This document shows, one piece after another, positions 27,372 through 41,922 of a DNA stretch of 64,000 nt. The notes under the pieces were generated by a model. It ran no database searches. It was not told where the DNA came from and saw nothing but the letters and a program-made list of their open reading frames with translations. The first letter of the stretch is position 1; every line of letters starts with the position of its first letter. This stretch comes from Pseudomonadota bacterium (GTDB lineage Bacteria; Pseudomonadota; Gammaproteobacteria; Burkholderiales; Chitinibacteraceae): the NCBI GenBank assembly GCA_018261735.1, contig JAGTRM010000015.1, positions 17,249 to 81,248 on the forward strand. Direction: 5' to 3'. Position numbers and translations under genes: made by a program.

Positions 27372-27445
27372 GTCACCCCGGCACAGGCCGGGGTCCAGGA
27401 CGAACGCCTAGTGTTGCACTGGATTCCGGCTTTCGCCGGAATGAC
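27372..27445. repeat. Pair of inverted dispersed hairpin repeats
   Basis: GTCACCCCGGC...GCCGGGGTCCAG (27372-27398) and CTGGATTCCGGC...GCCGGAATGAC (27419-27445) are inverted copies of one element, also seen at 18641-18667. Base differences are compensated within each stem (GGGG/CCCC versus GGAA/TTCC). They fill the 295-bp gap between cysE and the chemoreceptor gene. Confidence 0.75.
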
Positions 27446-27520
27446 GAAAATTATAAATTTCATTTGGCCGAATCAAGAAATCGGTGCACGTCGATTCTGT
27501 GATTGTTGTGACGAGCTGAT

Positions 27521-29662
27521 TTATGCCGCAGCCACCTTGAACTGCGCAGCCAGACCTTCGAGCTGGTGCACTGCGGCGGCGGTTTCGGCCAGGCTGTGTT
27601 CGGATTTGTCCAATGCCACGTGCATGGTTTCGGCCGTGCCGGCTACCGAGCGGATGCGCTGGCTGTAGGCGTTGCTCGATTCGGCGATATGCTGGATCGA
27701 GGCCAGGATGTTGTTCACCATGGCTTCGGTGCCGCTGCGGTCCGAAGCGCTGTCCACGGCAAGTTTCAAGCCGGCTTCGAGTTCGCCCATGCCGCTCTGC
27801 ATCGCGGTCACGGCGCGGTCGGCCTGCGCCTGCACGCCTTCGATCATGCCGCCGATCTGCATCGTGGCGTTGCGCGTGCGCTCGGCGAGCTTGCGCACTT
27901 CGTCGGCCACCACGGCGAAGCCCCGGCCCGATTCGCCAGCGCGAGCCGCTTCAATCGCGGCGTTGAGTGCCAAGAGGTTGGTCTGGTCGGCGATCTCCTT
28001 GATGACCAGAACGATATGGTCGATCTCGGTGGTGCTCTTCTGCAGCTCGCCTATCGTTTGCGCGGAATGGCTGATGCGCTCGCGGATCGTGCCGGTCATG
28101 CCCTGCAAGTCTTCGAACTGTTTCTGCGCACCGGCAAAGGCTTTGGCCATGTCGGCACGCATGCTGCTGGCCTGCAGCGATGCCGTGCCGATTTCCTGCA
28201 TCTGCTGTTCGAGCGAATCAAGGATTTGCTGCATGGAATCGAACACTTCCTGGGCACGGGTCCGGGTGGCATTGCTGGCATGCACCTGGGAGTGATTGGC
28301 ACTGCTGACCTCGTTGCTGATGCGAATGACCTGGGCAATGATGCTTTCCATGTTGTCGATCAGGCTGTTGATCCACTGCGCGGTGGCGGTGATCTCGTCG
28401 CGGTGGGCGCTGGGCTTTTCCAGCCGGATCGACAGGTTGCCGCCGCCTTCGGCGACGGTTTGCACCATCCGTCCGGTTTCGCTCAGTCGTGCGGAGAGCG
28501 CATTCAGATAGAAGCGGTGATAGCCGAAAGCCGTGATCGCCAGGCTGCCGACGGTGGCCAGCAGTGTTTGCGGGCCGCTGAGGTTCAGGCCGAAGCACAG
28601 GGCGCCGCTCGCGGCAATCATCAAGGCATCGGCGATCAGCAGCGCCTTGCTGGCGCGGTAGCTGGTCGGCCGGGCTCGGTAGACTTCTTCCAGATCGGCC
28701 TCGCACATCATGCCCCAGGTATCGGGCGAGCCGGGCAGCTGGAACGTGACGCCACGGCCGACAACCGGGATATGCCGGTAATCGGAATAGCCCGGGTATT
28801 TCACGTAGAGGTTCTGTCCCTTGCGGATGGTTTCGCGCACGCCGGGATGCAACTGGCGCGTGGCCGGATCGTTGAACACCAGTTCGAATTCGGTGTGGTT
28901 CTGCACCCGGACCACGCCGTAGTCGGTCTGTACGCCATCCTTGAGGTTGTCGCCGAGCGAGAACGAGCGGTCCTCGAAGCGCGAGCGCGACAGTGCCACG
29001 CCGGGCTGGATCGCCGGGTCGAACACCGGCTTGGCCATGAACAGGTAGTTGTCGCCGGATTCGTGGAAGACGTGTCCGCCCTCGCGCTGGATCAGGTCGC
29101 CCACCACGTCGTTGGGAATGCGGGCGCAGAACAGCGCGACCAGCTGGTTGCCGCGGATGACCGGCAGCAGGAACAGCAGCGTGACCGCATCGTGGAAGTT
29201 GGACGAGCTGGGGCCGATCTGCATGGTGAGCGGGTCGATGTACGGGCCATGCAGGAAACGCTGTTTGCGCGCGGCATCGACGACGCGAGCCGGGATGTCG
29301 GTCTTGCCGGCATGTGCCGGATAGCTGGAGGCGATCACTTTGCCCTGCAGGTCGAGCACGAAAAGCTCGGAGGCATCGCGCATGATCTTGAGCCGGGCAG
29401 ACAGCCAGTCGTTGCGCAACTGGTCGTTGGCGGGCAGCGAGTGAGCAAAGCCTTCCAGATGCGACCATTGCTGATTCGTCCATTCGGTCAGCAACCGAAC
29501 CCGGGTCTGGGCAATGCCTTCAAATGCAGTTTCGAGCCAAGGGTAACGGCGGCGGTTGAGCCGGGTTGCCCATCGCATGGCGAACTTGCCCGTTTTGCCG
29601 AACCAGGGAAGCCAGCTGCGTTCTTCATCCGAAAGAGCCATCGAATCGCTTTTCAAAGCCAT
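27521..29662 (-). CDS. Methyl-accepting chemotaxis protein with atypical topology
   Basis: 713 residues. The C-terminal signalling core is unmistakable ([40 protein letters not shown], about residues 560-600), within a long coiled coil. The N-terminal 330 residues look like a Cache/PDC sensor ([15 protein letters not shown] near 101, [11 protein letters not shown] near 136, [19 protein letters not shown] near 160). There is no signal anchor before that sensor. The only two membrane helices are at about residues 340-360 and 366-383, followed by a HAMP-like part to about 440. If they form a hairpin, the sensor faces the cytoplasm. The start ATG 29662 has AGAGGA upstream. Confidence 0.9.
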   Translation of the reverse strand: MALKSDSMALSDEERSWLPWFGKTGKFAMRWATRLNRRRYPWLETAFEGIAQTRVRLLTEWTNQQWSHLEGFAHSLPANDQLRNDWLSARLKIMRDASELFVLDLQGKVIASSYPAHAGKTDIPARVVDAARKQRFLHGPYIDPLTMQIGPSSSNFHDAVTLLFLLPVIRGNQLVALFCARIPNDVVGDLIQREGGHVFHESGDNYLFMAKPVFDPAIQPGVALSRSRFEDRSFSLGDNLKDGVQTDYGVVRVQNHTEFELVFNDPATRQLHPGVRETIRKGQNLYVKYPGYSDYRHIPVVGRGVTFQLPGSPDTWGMMCEADLEEVYRARPTSYRASKALLIADALMIAASGALCFGLNLSGPQTLLATVGSLAITAFGYHRFYLNALSARLSETGRMVQTVAEGGGNLSIRLEKPSAHRDEITATAQWINSLIDNMESIIAQVIRISNEVSSANHSQVHASNATRTRAQEVFDSMQQILDSLEQQMQEIGTASLQASSMRADMAKAFAGAQKQFEDLQGMTGTIRERISHSAQTIGELQKSTTEIDHIVLVIKEIADQTNLLALNAAIEAARAGESGRGFAVVADEVRKLAERTRNATMQIGGMIEGVQAQADRAVTAMQSGMGELEAGLKLAVDSASDRSGTEAMVNNILASIQHIAESSNAYSQRIRSVAGTAETMHVALDKSEHSLAETAAAVHQLEGLAAQFKVAAA

Positions 29663-29837
29663 TGTTGTTTTCCTCTGCGTATTATTTTGGTGCCGGTTTT
29701 TTTAATTTGATGTGCGCGGGCAAAGATATAGCATGAACCGTGCCATATATCGGTGCTGCTGTTGTGCGTGGGAGTGTTTTAGGTGGCAATGTGGTGCATG
29801 GGGTTTTGGTGTGAACTGATTCAGGGCGGTTTGGGCG

Positions 29838-31157
29838 TTAATCCAGGAGCCCTTGCTGTATGCGAACATCCCCGCAGATCACCTGGGTTTTGCCATTCAC
29901 CTTGAAGCTGGCTGAAACCGTGACACACAGGCTGGCGCTGGAGATGGAAAGGTAGGGCCGGGTAACCTGCGGCTTGCCAAAATGCTCGATGGCGCGGCGG
30001 AAATAGGGCCGGCGCGACCAGCGCGAGCCTTGTGTGTCTACGAGCGGTGCCAGACGCTGATCGATGTTGCGCGTGGTATAGGGCGACCACAGGTTACTGC
30101 CGATTTGTCGGCCGTTGTGGTCCAGCAGGTAGCAAAAATCGGATTGGGTTAAATCGAGGAACGACGAGCAGGCTTCCCCCATGCTGCGTCCTGCCGAGAG
30201 CAACACGGAGGCATAGCCAATGGCGTTCAGGTACGGGGCCAATGCCTGGTGGTGCTGTTTGCGTTCCTGTCTGATGCGGGCATCGAAATCCGACCACAAC
30301 CCGCGGATGACTTTTTCTCCCTGCTTGCGATCGACCAGATGCGGTTGCGGGCGGCCGAACAGATAGCCCTGAGCAAAATCCACGTCGGAATCGAGGGCAA
30401 TGTAGGCTTCATCCTCGGTTTCAACGCCTTCAACCAGCACCATCGCGCCGGCTTCGTGCAGCAAGGACACGATCTGCGGCAACAGGCGGCGTATGCGTTT
30501 TTCCTGCGCGGCTTGCAGGATCAGGCTGCGGTCCAGCTTCACGATCTGCGGGCGAATTTTCCAAACCCGGTCAAAGTTGGAACTGCCGGCGCCAAAATCG
30601 TCCAGCGCAATCAGGCAGCCCAATTCACGGAAGAAAGCCACGGCGGAACCGAATTCGGCATCGTCCCGTACCGCTTCTTCGAGTACTTCGATCACCAGCC
30701 GTTGCGGTGGAAAATCGAGCTTTGCCAGCATGTTGCCGAACGAGTCATTGCTCGGGGCTTTGCGTGCTTGCAGAAAAACATGGGGATTCATGTTCAGGAA
30801 CAACCAGTCATTCTGTTTCGAGATGCTCTGGTAATTGCTCAGGTGCAGGAAGTGGCAAAGCTGGTCGAGTTTTTGCCGCATGGCACCTTGCTGGCTGTTC
30901 AGCAGGGTCAGCGGTGAAACCGCAGTGCCGTCGGCCGCAAAGGGGCGCAACAGGGCCTCGTAACCGACGGAGCGCTGGGCGGAAAGGCCATAAATGGGTT
31001 GGAAGTGGCTGGTCAGGGTATGCGAGCCAAAAGGAACCGTTATCAGGCACTCATTGCTGGCCTGGGATTGATCAGCACTCGTACCCGATGGGACCAGCAG
31101 GGATGGCTGTCGGTTTTTTGGCATTGGGGTTGGGCTGGTTTGCAAATAAGAATTCAT
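29838..31157 (-). CDS. EAL domain c-di-GMP phosphodiesterase with C-terminal sensor-like domain
   Basis: 439 residues. The EAL domain spans about residues 45-285 and all catalytic landmarks are present: EALLRPF (E67), FLNMNP, IEVLE, ALDDFGAGSSNFD, VKLDR, VEGVETEDE and AQGYLFGRP. It should hydrolyse c-di-GMP to pGpG. After the EAL domain, residues about 300-435 resemble a Cache/PDC-type sensor (CYLLDHNGRQIGSNLWSPY, then YFRRAIEHFGKPQVTRPYLS). No membrane helix or signal peptide is visible, so the protein is cytoplasmic. It is transcribed towards the chemoreceptor gene, 175 bp away. Confidence 0.9.
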   Translation of the reverse strand: MNSYLQTSPTPMPKNRQPSLLVPSGTSADQSQASNECLITVPFGSHTLTSHFQPIYGLSAQRSVGYEALLRPFAADGTAVSPLTLLNSQQGAMRQKLDQLCHFLHLSNYQSISKQNDWLFLNMNPHVFLQARKAPSNDSFGNMLAKLDFPPQRLVIEVLEEAVRDDAEFGSAVAFFRELGCLIALDDFGAGSSNFDRVWKIRPQIVKLDRSLILQAAQEKRIRRLLPQIVSLLHEAGAMVLVEGVETEDEAYIALDSDVDFAQGYLFGRPQPHLVDRKQGEKVIRGLWSDFDARIRQERKQHHQALAPYLNAIGYASVLLSAGRSMGEACSSFLDLTQSDFCYLLDHNGRQIGSNLWSPYTTRNIDQRLAPLVDTQGSRWSRRPYFRRAIEHFGKPQVTRPYLSISSASLCVTVSASFKVNGKTQVICGDVRIQQGLLD

Positions 31158-31431
31158 TCGTTTTGTTTAGCAATCGGTGTGCCAATGTAAGCTTTGCTTG
31201 TCAGGTGGCGGGATTCCGGGTGATTTTCCTTGTGTCAATAAGGGGTTTTGCTGGTGTCAGTGTTTTGTTGTGGTGCATTGCGTGCATCTTGATGGGTTAT
31301 TTTGGTGCATTAACCGGTGCGGGTGTTCGAGCGTAAAAGCAACATCGAAAGTGCAAAGTGCTGGCGAGCTTTTCTGCCAGTGCACCCGTTTGTGCCATAC
31401 TCAATTCATTGTCTACTAACAGTGAGCCACC

Positions 31432-33603
<2,172 letters not shown>

Positions 33604-33647
33604 CGTGACGCCGGTTCTGCCGAGAAAAATATAACAAGGATTCAGGG

Positions 33648-34691
33648 ATGGAAAAAACGGTTCGCCTGGTGTTCCGGGGGGAGTTGCTGCCCGGCCGCTC
33701 GCTTGATGAGGTCAAAGCCGGTTTGCCGGTGCTGATGAAGGTTCCGCCCGAGCAGGTGGAAAAGCTCTTTGCCGGCGGTTCGGTGGTGATCAAGCGCGGT
33801 TTGCCGGTTTCAAAATTGGCTGCGTATCAAACATTGCTGGAAAAAGCCGGCATCCGCGTCGCGGTCGAGGATGAAATTCCCGAGTACACGCTGGATCTTG
33901 AACCGGTGGTCGCACCAGAGCCCGCTGGCCCTGACGTTGCGGTTGCCGCGCAGGAATCCGCCGGGGGAGAGGAATTGACTTGTCCGCAGTGTGGTGCCCG
34001 ACAACCCAAGCGTACGCTGTGTCGCAGTTGCGGCGTGGATATGCCGCGCTATGCCGCTGCGCAGGCCACGCTCAAGGCCGAAGCCATGCAGCCCGTACCG
34101 GTTGTCCAGGGCGGCTATGCTGCTTCGGCGGCATGGATGCCGGAAGATGAATTGCCGCCGGTTTTGGGTTTCAGTTTTGACGGGCGCCTGAACCGTTTGC
34201 GCTACCTGATCTATAGTCTGGCCGGCTATGTGGTGCTTACGCTGGCAGGCTTGATATTGATGGGCTCCGCTTTCAACAGCGTGATTCACGGCGGTTTCCC
34301 CCTCCTTTCCCTCTTGCTGTTTGGTGCCGTAATCCTGGCGCTGTTGTACTTTGGCCTGCGTTTTTCAGTGCAGCGCTTGCACGATATGGGCTTGACCGGC
34401 TGGCTGGTGCTGCTCAGTTTTGCGCCGGTTGTTGGGTGGCTTGTCTGGCTTTGGCTCTCGATCTGGCCCGGCAGCAAGGAAGCCAACCAGTACGGCCCGC
34501 CCAACCCGCCCAATTCGCTGGTACACAAGACGATTGTGCTGGGCCTCGTGCTCTTGCTGGTTCTGCTCCTGGGGGTGATGTTCAGCAAGATGGTGAATGG
34601 CTTTCCGGGCGGCATGATGCGCTATGAGCAACATATGCAAACCTTGCCCCTGCAAGATTCGGATGACCAGGCCCAGCGCCAGCAGCTGTAA
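33648..34691 (+). CDS. Zinc-ribbon and DUF805 membrane protein
   Basis: 347 residues in three parts. Residues 1-76 form a small alpha/beta module (VRLVFRGELLPGRSLDEVKAGL) that I do not assign to a family. A four-cysteine zinc ribbon follows (C112, C115, C125, C128 in TCPQCGARQPKRTLCRSCG). From about residue 155, the DUF805 membrane domain has four helices with the FDGRLNRLRY and RLHDMGLTGWLVLL signatures. The function is unknown. It sits 44 bp after glgB, on the same strand. A role in glycogen metabolism is only positional. Confidence 0.88.
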   Translation: MEKTVRLVFRGELLPGRSLDEVKAGLPVLMKVPPEQVEKLFAGGSVVIKRGLPVSKLAAYQTLLEKAGIRVAVEDEIPEYTLDLEPVVAPEPAGPDVAVAAQESAGGEELTCPQCGARQPKRTLCRSCGVDMPRYAAAQATLKAEAMQPVPVVQGGYAASAAWMPEDELPPVLGFSFDGRLNRLRYLIYSLAGYVVLTLAGLILMGSAFNSVIHGGFPLLSLLLFGAVILALLYFGLRFSVQRLHDMGLTGWLVLLSFAPVVGWLVWLWLSIWPGSKEANQYGPPNPPNSLVHKTIVLGLVLLLVLLLGVMFSKMVNGFPGGMMRYEQHMQTLPLQDSDDQAQRQQL

Positions 34692-34800
34692 TCCGCTTTG
34701 CCTCACCGGTTGCCTAATTGCTGCGATGCAATAATGCACACTGATCTTTGATGATCAGGCGGGTATGATCGGATAACGATTCTCGCTCTCGACGGGTGTT

Positions 34801-36114
34801 TTGATGAATACGGTTGCCTTCGATCCTGCTGCCGCCTTGGTGGATCATCCGTTACGCCGCGAGCTTAACGATGAAATCCATGCCCGGCCATTTGAAGCAA
34901 TAGCGGCGCCCAGCGCGCTCAGCTATCTGGTGTATCTCAACCGCAATTGCAATCTGGAGCAAGAGCTGTGGCTGGTTGGACAGCTGTGCGCCCATTTTTC
35001 CTGCACGCCGCCCGCAGCCGGTGCCATCCAGTTTTCCTGCAATCTGGGGCCGGTGCGTTTTCGCTGGGCGCGTCATGGCGAGTTTTCCGCAATCACCCTG
35101 ATTTGCGGCGCGGTAACCGGCCAGCCGTTTGCCGATTCCCCGCGCAATCATGTTCCGGCCGAGTGGCTGGCGCAGTTGCCGCGCAATATCCTGCTCGCGG
35201 TCGAGGTGACGCTGTTGCCAGAGTCGGCGTTGGCGGCAGATGTAGAAACCATTTCCGCCGCGTATTTCGCCGGCAATGATCTCGTCGGTGCCCAGATTGC
35301 CGAAGGGGCAGGACTCGCGTTCACCGATTTTCGCATTCATGCCGATGGTTGTTCGCGCTACCTGCTGATCGACAAGCGCATGGGGCCGCGCCAATCCGGG
35401 CGCATGTTGCAACGCTTTCTGGAGATCGATACCTACCGGATGATGGCTTGCCTGACTTTGCCGCTGGCCAAGAGCTTGCAGCCGGAGCTGGCCAAGACCG
35501 ACAGCGAACTGGCCGAGCTCACCACGGCCATGCCCAAAGCCCGGCAGGAGGACGAACCGGCACTGCTGGATCAGCTGACCCAGCTTGCCGCCCGGATCGA
35601 AAGCGCGCTTTCGCGCACCGATTCGCGCTTTTCCGCGGCACGGGCCTATTACGAAATCGTCGAGCGGCGCATCCGCGAGTTGCGCGAACTGCGCATTGCC
35701 GGCACCCAGCCTTTTTCCGAGTTCGTGGCCAGACGCCTGCTGCCCGCGATGGAAACCTGCGAATCGGTGGCGCGCAGCCAGCGCATCCTGGCCAAGCGGG
35801 TCAGCCGGGCCTCGGCGCTGCTGCGCACCCGGGTCGATGTCTCGCGGGAAAAACAGAACCAGCAGCTGCTGGCCTCGATGAACCGGCGTGCCCACCTGCA
35901 ACTGCGTTTGCAGGAGACGGTGGAAGGCTTGTCGGTTGCCGCGATCACCTATTACACCGTGGGGCTGGTGGGCTATGCTGCCAAAGGCTTGAAAACCGCA
36001 GGCGTGCATCTGGAACCTGAATTGATTACCGGCATTGCGATTCCGGTTGTCGCCATCTGCGTCGCGCTGGGATTGCGCCGCATGCGCAAGACGCTGGCGC
36101 GCAAGCATCAGTGA
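34801..36114 (+). CDS. DUF3422 family membrane-anchored protein
   Basis: 437 residues matching DUF3422. Its N-terminal HPLRRELNDEIHARPFEAI and RLLIDKRMG-like segments, and a long central coiled region (about residues 230-350) are visible. Two C-terminal hydrophobic helices (ITYYTVGLVGYAAKG and LITGIAIPVVAICVALGL) anchor it in the membrane. The family has no established function. It lies between the DUF805 gene and glgX, on the same strand, and has only a weak ribosome-binding site. Confidence 0.9.
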   Translation: MMNTVAFDPAAALVDHPLRRELNDEIHARPFEAIAAPSALSYLVYLNRNCNLEQELWLVGQLCAHFSCTPPAAGAIQFSCNLGPVRFRWARHGEFSAITLICGAVTGQPFADSPRNHVPAEWLAQLPRNILLAVEVTLLPESALAADVETISAAYFAGNDLVGAQIAEGAGLAFTDFRIHADGCSRYLLIDKRMGPRQSGRMLQRFLEIDTYRMMACLTLPLAKSLQPELAKTDSELAELTTAMPKARQEDEPALLDQLTQLAARIESALSRTDSRFSAARAYYEIVERRIRELRELRIAGTQPFSEFVARRLLPAMETCESVARSQRILAKRVSRASALLRTRVDVSREKQNQQLLASMNRRAHLQLRLQETVEGLSVAAITYYTVGLVGYAAKGLKTAGVHLEPELITGIAIPVVAICVALGLRRMRKTLARKHQ

Positions 36115-36175
36115 TCGGGTGATTTGAGCGCATCGTGCGGCACGCATCTGCAATTTTGTCCGAAGTGAGGTCTGG

Positions 36176-39882
<3,707 letters not shown>

Positions 39883-39908
39883 TCTGTAACGTAAAATCAA
39901 CCGTCATC

Positions 39909-39940
39909 AAGGGCTCGCTTTGCGGGCCCTTTGTTATTTT
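39909..39940 (+). terminator. Terminator after phosphoglucomutase
   Basis: Stem AAGGGC-T-CGC / GCG-G-GCCCTT with a TTT loop, followed by TTGTTATTTT, 27 bp after the stop. It separates the upstream glycogen genes from the regulator pair. Confidence 0.8.
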
Positions 39941-40084
39941 TGGCTTCAAAACCTGGGTGCAAATCTTTGAGAGGGAAAGTTGCTAATCGGTCATGCCAGT
40001 GTGCCACCGAAAAACGGTGTAGTCGGCGATTTCCTGTTTCAACTTCCGCTGTGAATGGCTATTATTGGCTTGTCCAGACTTCAT

Positions 40085-40097
40085 TTGGTTAGACCAA
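40085..40097. promoter_or_regulatory. FadR-type operator TTGGT-TAG-ACCAA
   Basis: Perfect palindrome TTGGT-N3-ACCAA, the consensus type bound by FadR-subfamily GntR regulators such as PdhR and LldR, 139 bp upstream of the first regulator gene. Neither flank is AT-palindromic. The fit to the protein family encoded just downstream suggests autoregulation. Confidence 0.6.
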
Positions 40098-40236
40098 TAA
40101 TGGCGTCTCGGATGCAAAACATTGTTTGGCCTGCCTTGACATGCGCCAAGTGGCGTGCAAGTCTCGCCGCTCTCGATGATCCGGGTATATCGCGGATTGT
40201 TGCCGAGCCAAAAAATTATATAGGTAGTACTGTGCC

Positions 40237-40956
40237 ATGCCCATAGAGTCCGTTGATAACCGCCGACTGTATCGCCTGATCGCGGAGCAGATATCGCGCC
40301 TGATCGAATCGGGTGAATACAAGCCGGGCAGCCGGTTGCCGCCGGAACGGACGTTGGCGGTGCAATTGAGCGTCAGCCGGCCGACCGTGCGCGAAGCGTT
40401 AATCGCGCTCGAAGTGGAAGGCTGGGTCGATATCCGCGGCGGAACAGGCGTGTTTGTGCTGGAGCGCCCGGTTGCCGACGCAGAAACGGTTGCCGTGCCG
40501 CAAAGCACCAGCAACTTGCCACCGCCAGGCCCTTTCGAAGTGTTGTATGCGCGAGATCTGATCGAACCGGATGTGGCTGCGCTGGCGGCCAAGAATGCAA
40601 CGCCAGAGCAGATCGCTGCCATGGCGCAAGCGCTGGGCGACATGGTGTGCTGCTCGGCCAGTGATCCGATGAATGTCGAGTATGACCGCCGCTTCCACCA
40701 GCTATTGGCCGATGCCACGGGCAATGGTGCCTTGTCGCAAACGGTCCAGACGCTTTGGGCGATGCGGACCGACCCGCTCTATCTGCGCTTGCAAGACCAT
40801 TTTCATAACGAAGCAATCTGGCAGCGCGCCATCATTGAGCACCGCGAGATATTCGAGGCGATCAAGCATGGTGATGCCAAGGCCGCACGCGCGGTCATGC
40901 ACAAGCATTTGAAGAATATCAAGATGCGCTTTGTCTCCAGCTGGCAGGGAGAATAA
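40237..40956 (+). CDS. FadR-family GntR transcriptional regulator (first of a tandem pair)
   Basis: 239 residues. The N-terminal winged helix (LYRLIAEQISRLIESGEYKPGSRLPPERTLAVQLSVSRPTVREALIALEVEGWV, residues 10-65) precedes a FCD ligand-binding domain (FEVLYARDLIEPDVAALAAKNATPEQIA...; His-rich metal/ligand residues in RRFHQLLADATGNG and IIEHREIFEAI). Such regulators bind small organic acids or sugar acids. The next gene is a close paralogue. Their target genes are not identifiable from position: glycogen genes lie on both sides. Confidence 0.93.
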   Translation: MPIESVDNRRLYRLIAEQISRLIESGEYKPGSRLPPERTLAVQLSVSRPTVREALIALEVEGWVDIRGGTGVFVLERPVADAETVAVPQSTSNLPPPGPFEVLYARDLIEPDVAALAAKNATPEQIAAMAQALGDMVCCSASDPMNVEYDRRFHQLLADATGNGALSQTVQTLWAMRTDPLYLRLQDHFHNEAIWQRAIIEHREIFEAIKHGDAKAARAVMHKHLKNIKMRFVSSWQGE

Positions 40957-41010
40957 CCCCCAGCTTCTGTTGTCCCTTTTTAACCGTGCCCCCAATACCG
41001 GTAAGTTTGT

Positions 41011-41715
41011 ATGCCCATTGAATCGATTGATAACCGCCGCCTTTACCGCCAGATTGCCGACCAGATCAGCCGGCTGATCGATTCAGGGGAGTGCCCGCCT
41101 GGCTCGCGCCTGCCCGCCGAACGTGTGCTGGCCGAGCAACTGAATGTAAGCCGGCCCACCGTGCGCGAGGCGCTGATTGCACTCGAAGTGGAGGGCCGCG
41201 TGGAAATTCGTGGCGGCGCGGGTGTTTTTGTCCTGGAACGCGCAGAGGCGGCTACCTCGCCGGTTTCCGGCAGCGTGCCCGTGCCCGGGCCGTTCGAAGT
41301 ATTGTTTGCCCGTGATCTGATTGAGCCGGATGTGGCCGCACTGGCCGCAAAGAATGCCACGCCGGGTCAACTGGCCGATATCTCCACGGCGTTGGGCGAA
41401 ATGGTGTGTTGTTCGGCCAACGATCCGATGCATGTCGAGTTCGACCGGCGCTTTCATTTCGGTTTGGCGGAAGCATCGGGCAACAGCGCCTTGGTGCTGG
41501 CCATTCAGGCGCTGTGGACACCGCGCGAGCAGGCGCTCTATATGCGGCTGGAAAACCACTTCCATACCGAAGCCGTCTGGCAGCGCTCGATCATCGAGCA
41601 CCGGGAAATTCTGGAAGCCATCAAACGGCAAGATCCCAAGGCGGCCCGCGCCGCCATGCATCGCCACCTCAAACAGGCTGAAATGCGCTTTGCCTCCAGC
41701 TGGAAGGAAGAATAG
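41011..41715 (+). CDS. FadR-family GntR transcriptional regulator (second of a tandem pair)
   Basis: 234 residues, very similar to the preceding protein over its whole length: MPIESIDNRRLYRQIADQIS at the start, RLPAERVLAEQLNVSRPTVREALIALEVEGR for the helix-turn-helix, and the FCD domain with FDRRFHFGLAEASGNS and IIEHREILEAI. It lies 54 bp downstream of the first copy. The linker after the DNA-binding domain (residues 70-85) is the most divergent part. Retention of all key residues in both copies suggests that both are functional and may respond to different ligands. Confidence 0.93.
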   Translation: MPIESIDNRRLYRQIADQISRLIDSGECPPGSRLPAERVLAEQLNVSRPTVREALIALEVEGRVEIRGGAGVFVLERAEAATSPVSGSVPVPGPFEVLFARDLIEPDVAALAAKNATPGQLADISTALGEMVCCSANDPMHVEFDRRFHFGLAEASGNSALVLAIQALWTPREQALYMRLENHFHTEAVWQRSIIEHREILEAIKRQDPKAARAAMHRHLKQAEMRFASSWKEE

Positions 41716-41743
41716 TCGCTGGCAGGTTCCCATTCAGAAATAC

Positions 41744-41780
41744 CGGCAAAGCAGAACCGCGGTCACGCGGTTTTGCCGTC
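41744..41780 (+). terminator. Probable terminator after the regulator pair
   Basis: Nested stems CGGCAA/TTGCCG and AACCGCG/CGCGGTT with a GTCA loop, 28 bp after the second regulator. The T-run is short, so termination may be partial. Confidence 0.6.
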
Positions 41781-41922
41781 TGTGCGCGTCTGATTTTCTC
41801 GTGTTTACTGCTTGAGGAAATTTCTACCACACTCTCTTGATCCAAACCCAGGTTGAAATGGGCAAAACGCTTTTCCTGGTGTTACTCTTTAACCAAGAAC
41901 ACTAAAAAAGAGGAGCGAGAGA

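Noticed and set aside
27566..29710. Open plus-strand frame of 714 codons opposite the chemoreceptor gene
   Set aside because: Antisense shadow. The minus-strand frame contains the conserved signalling core, and the plus-strand one has none.
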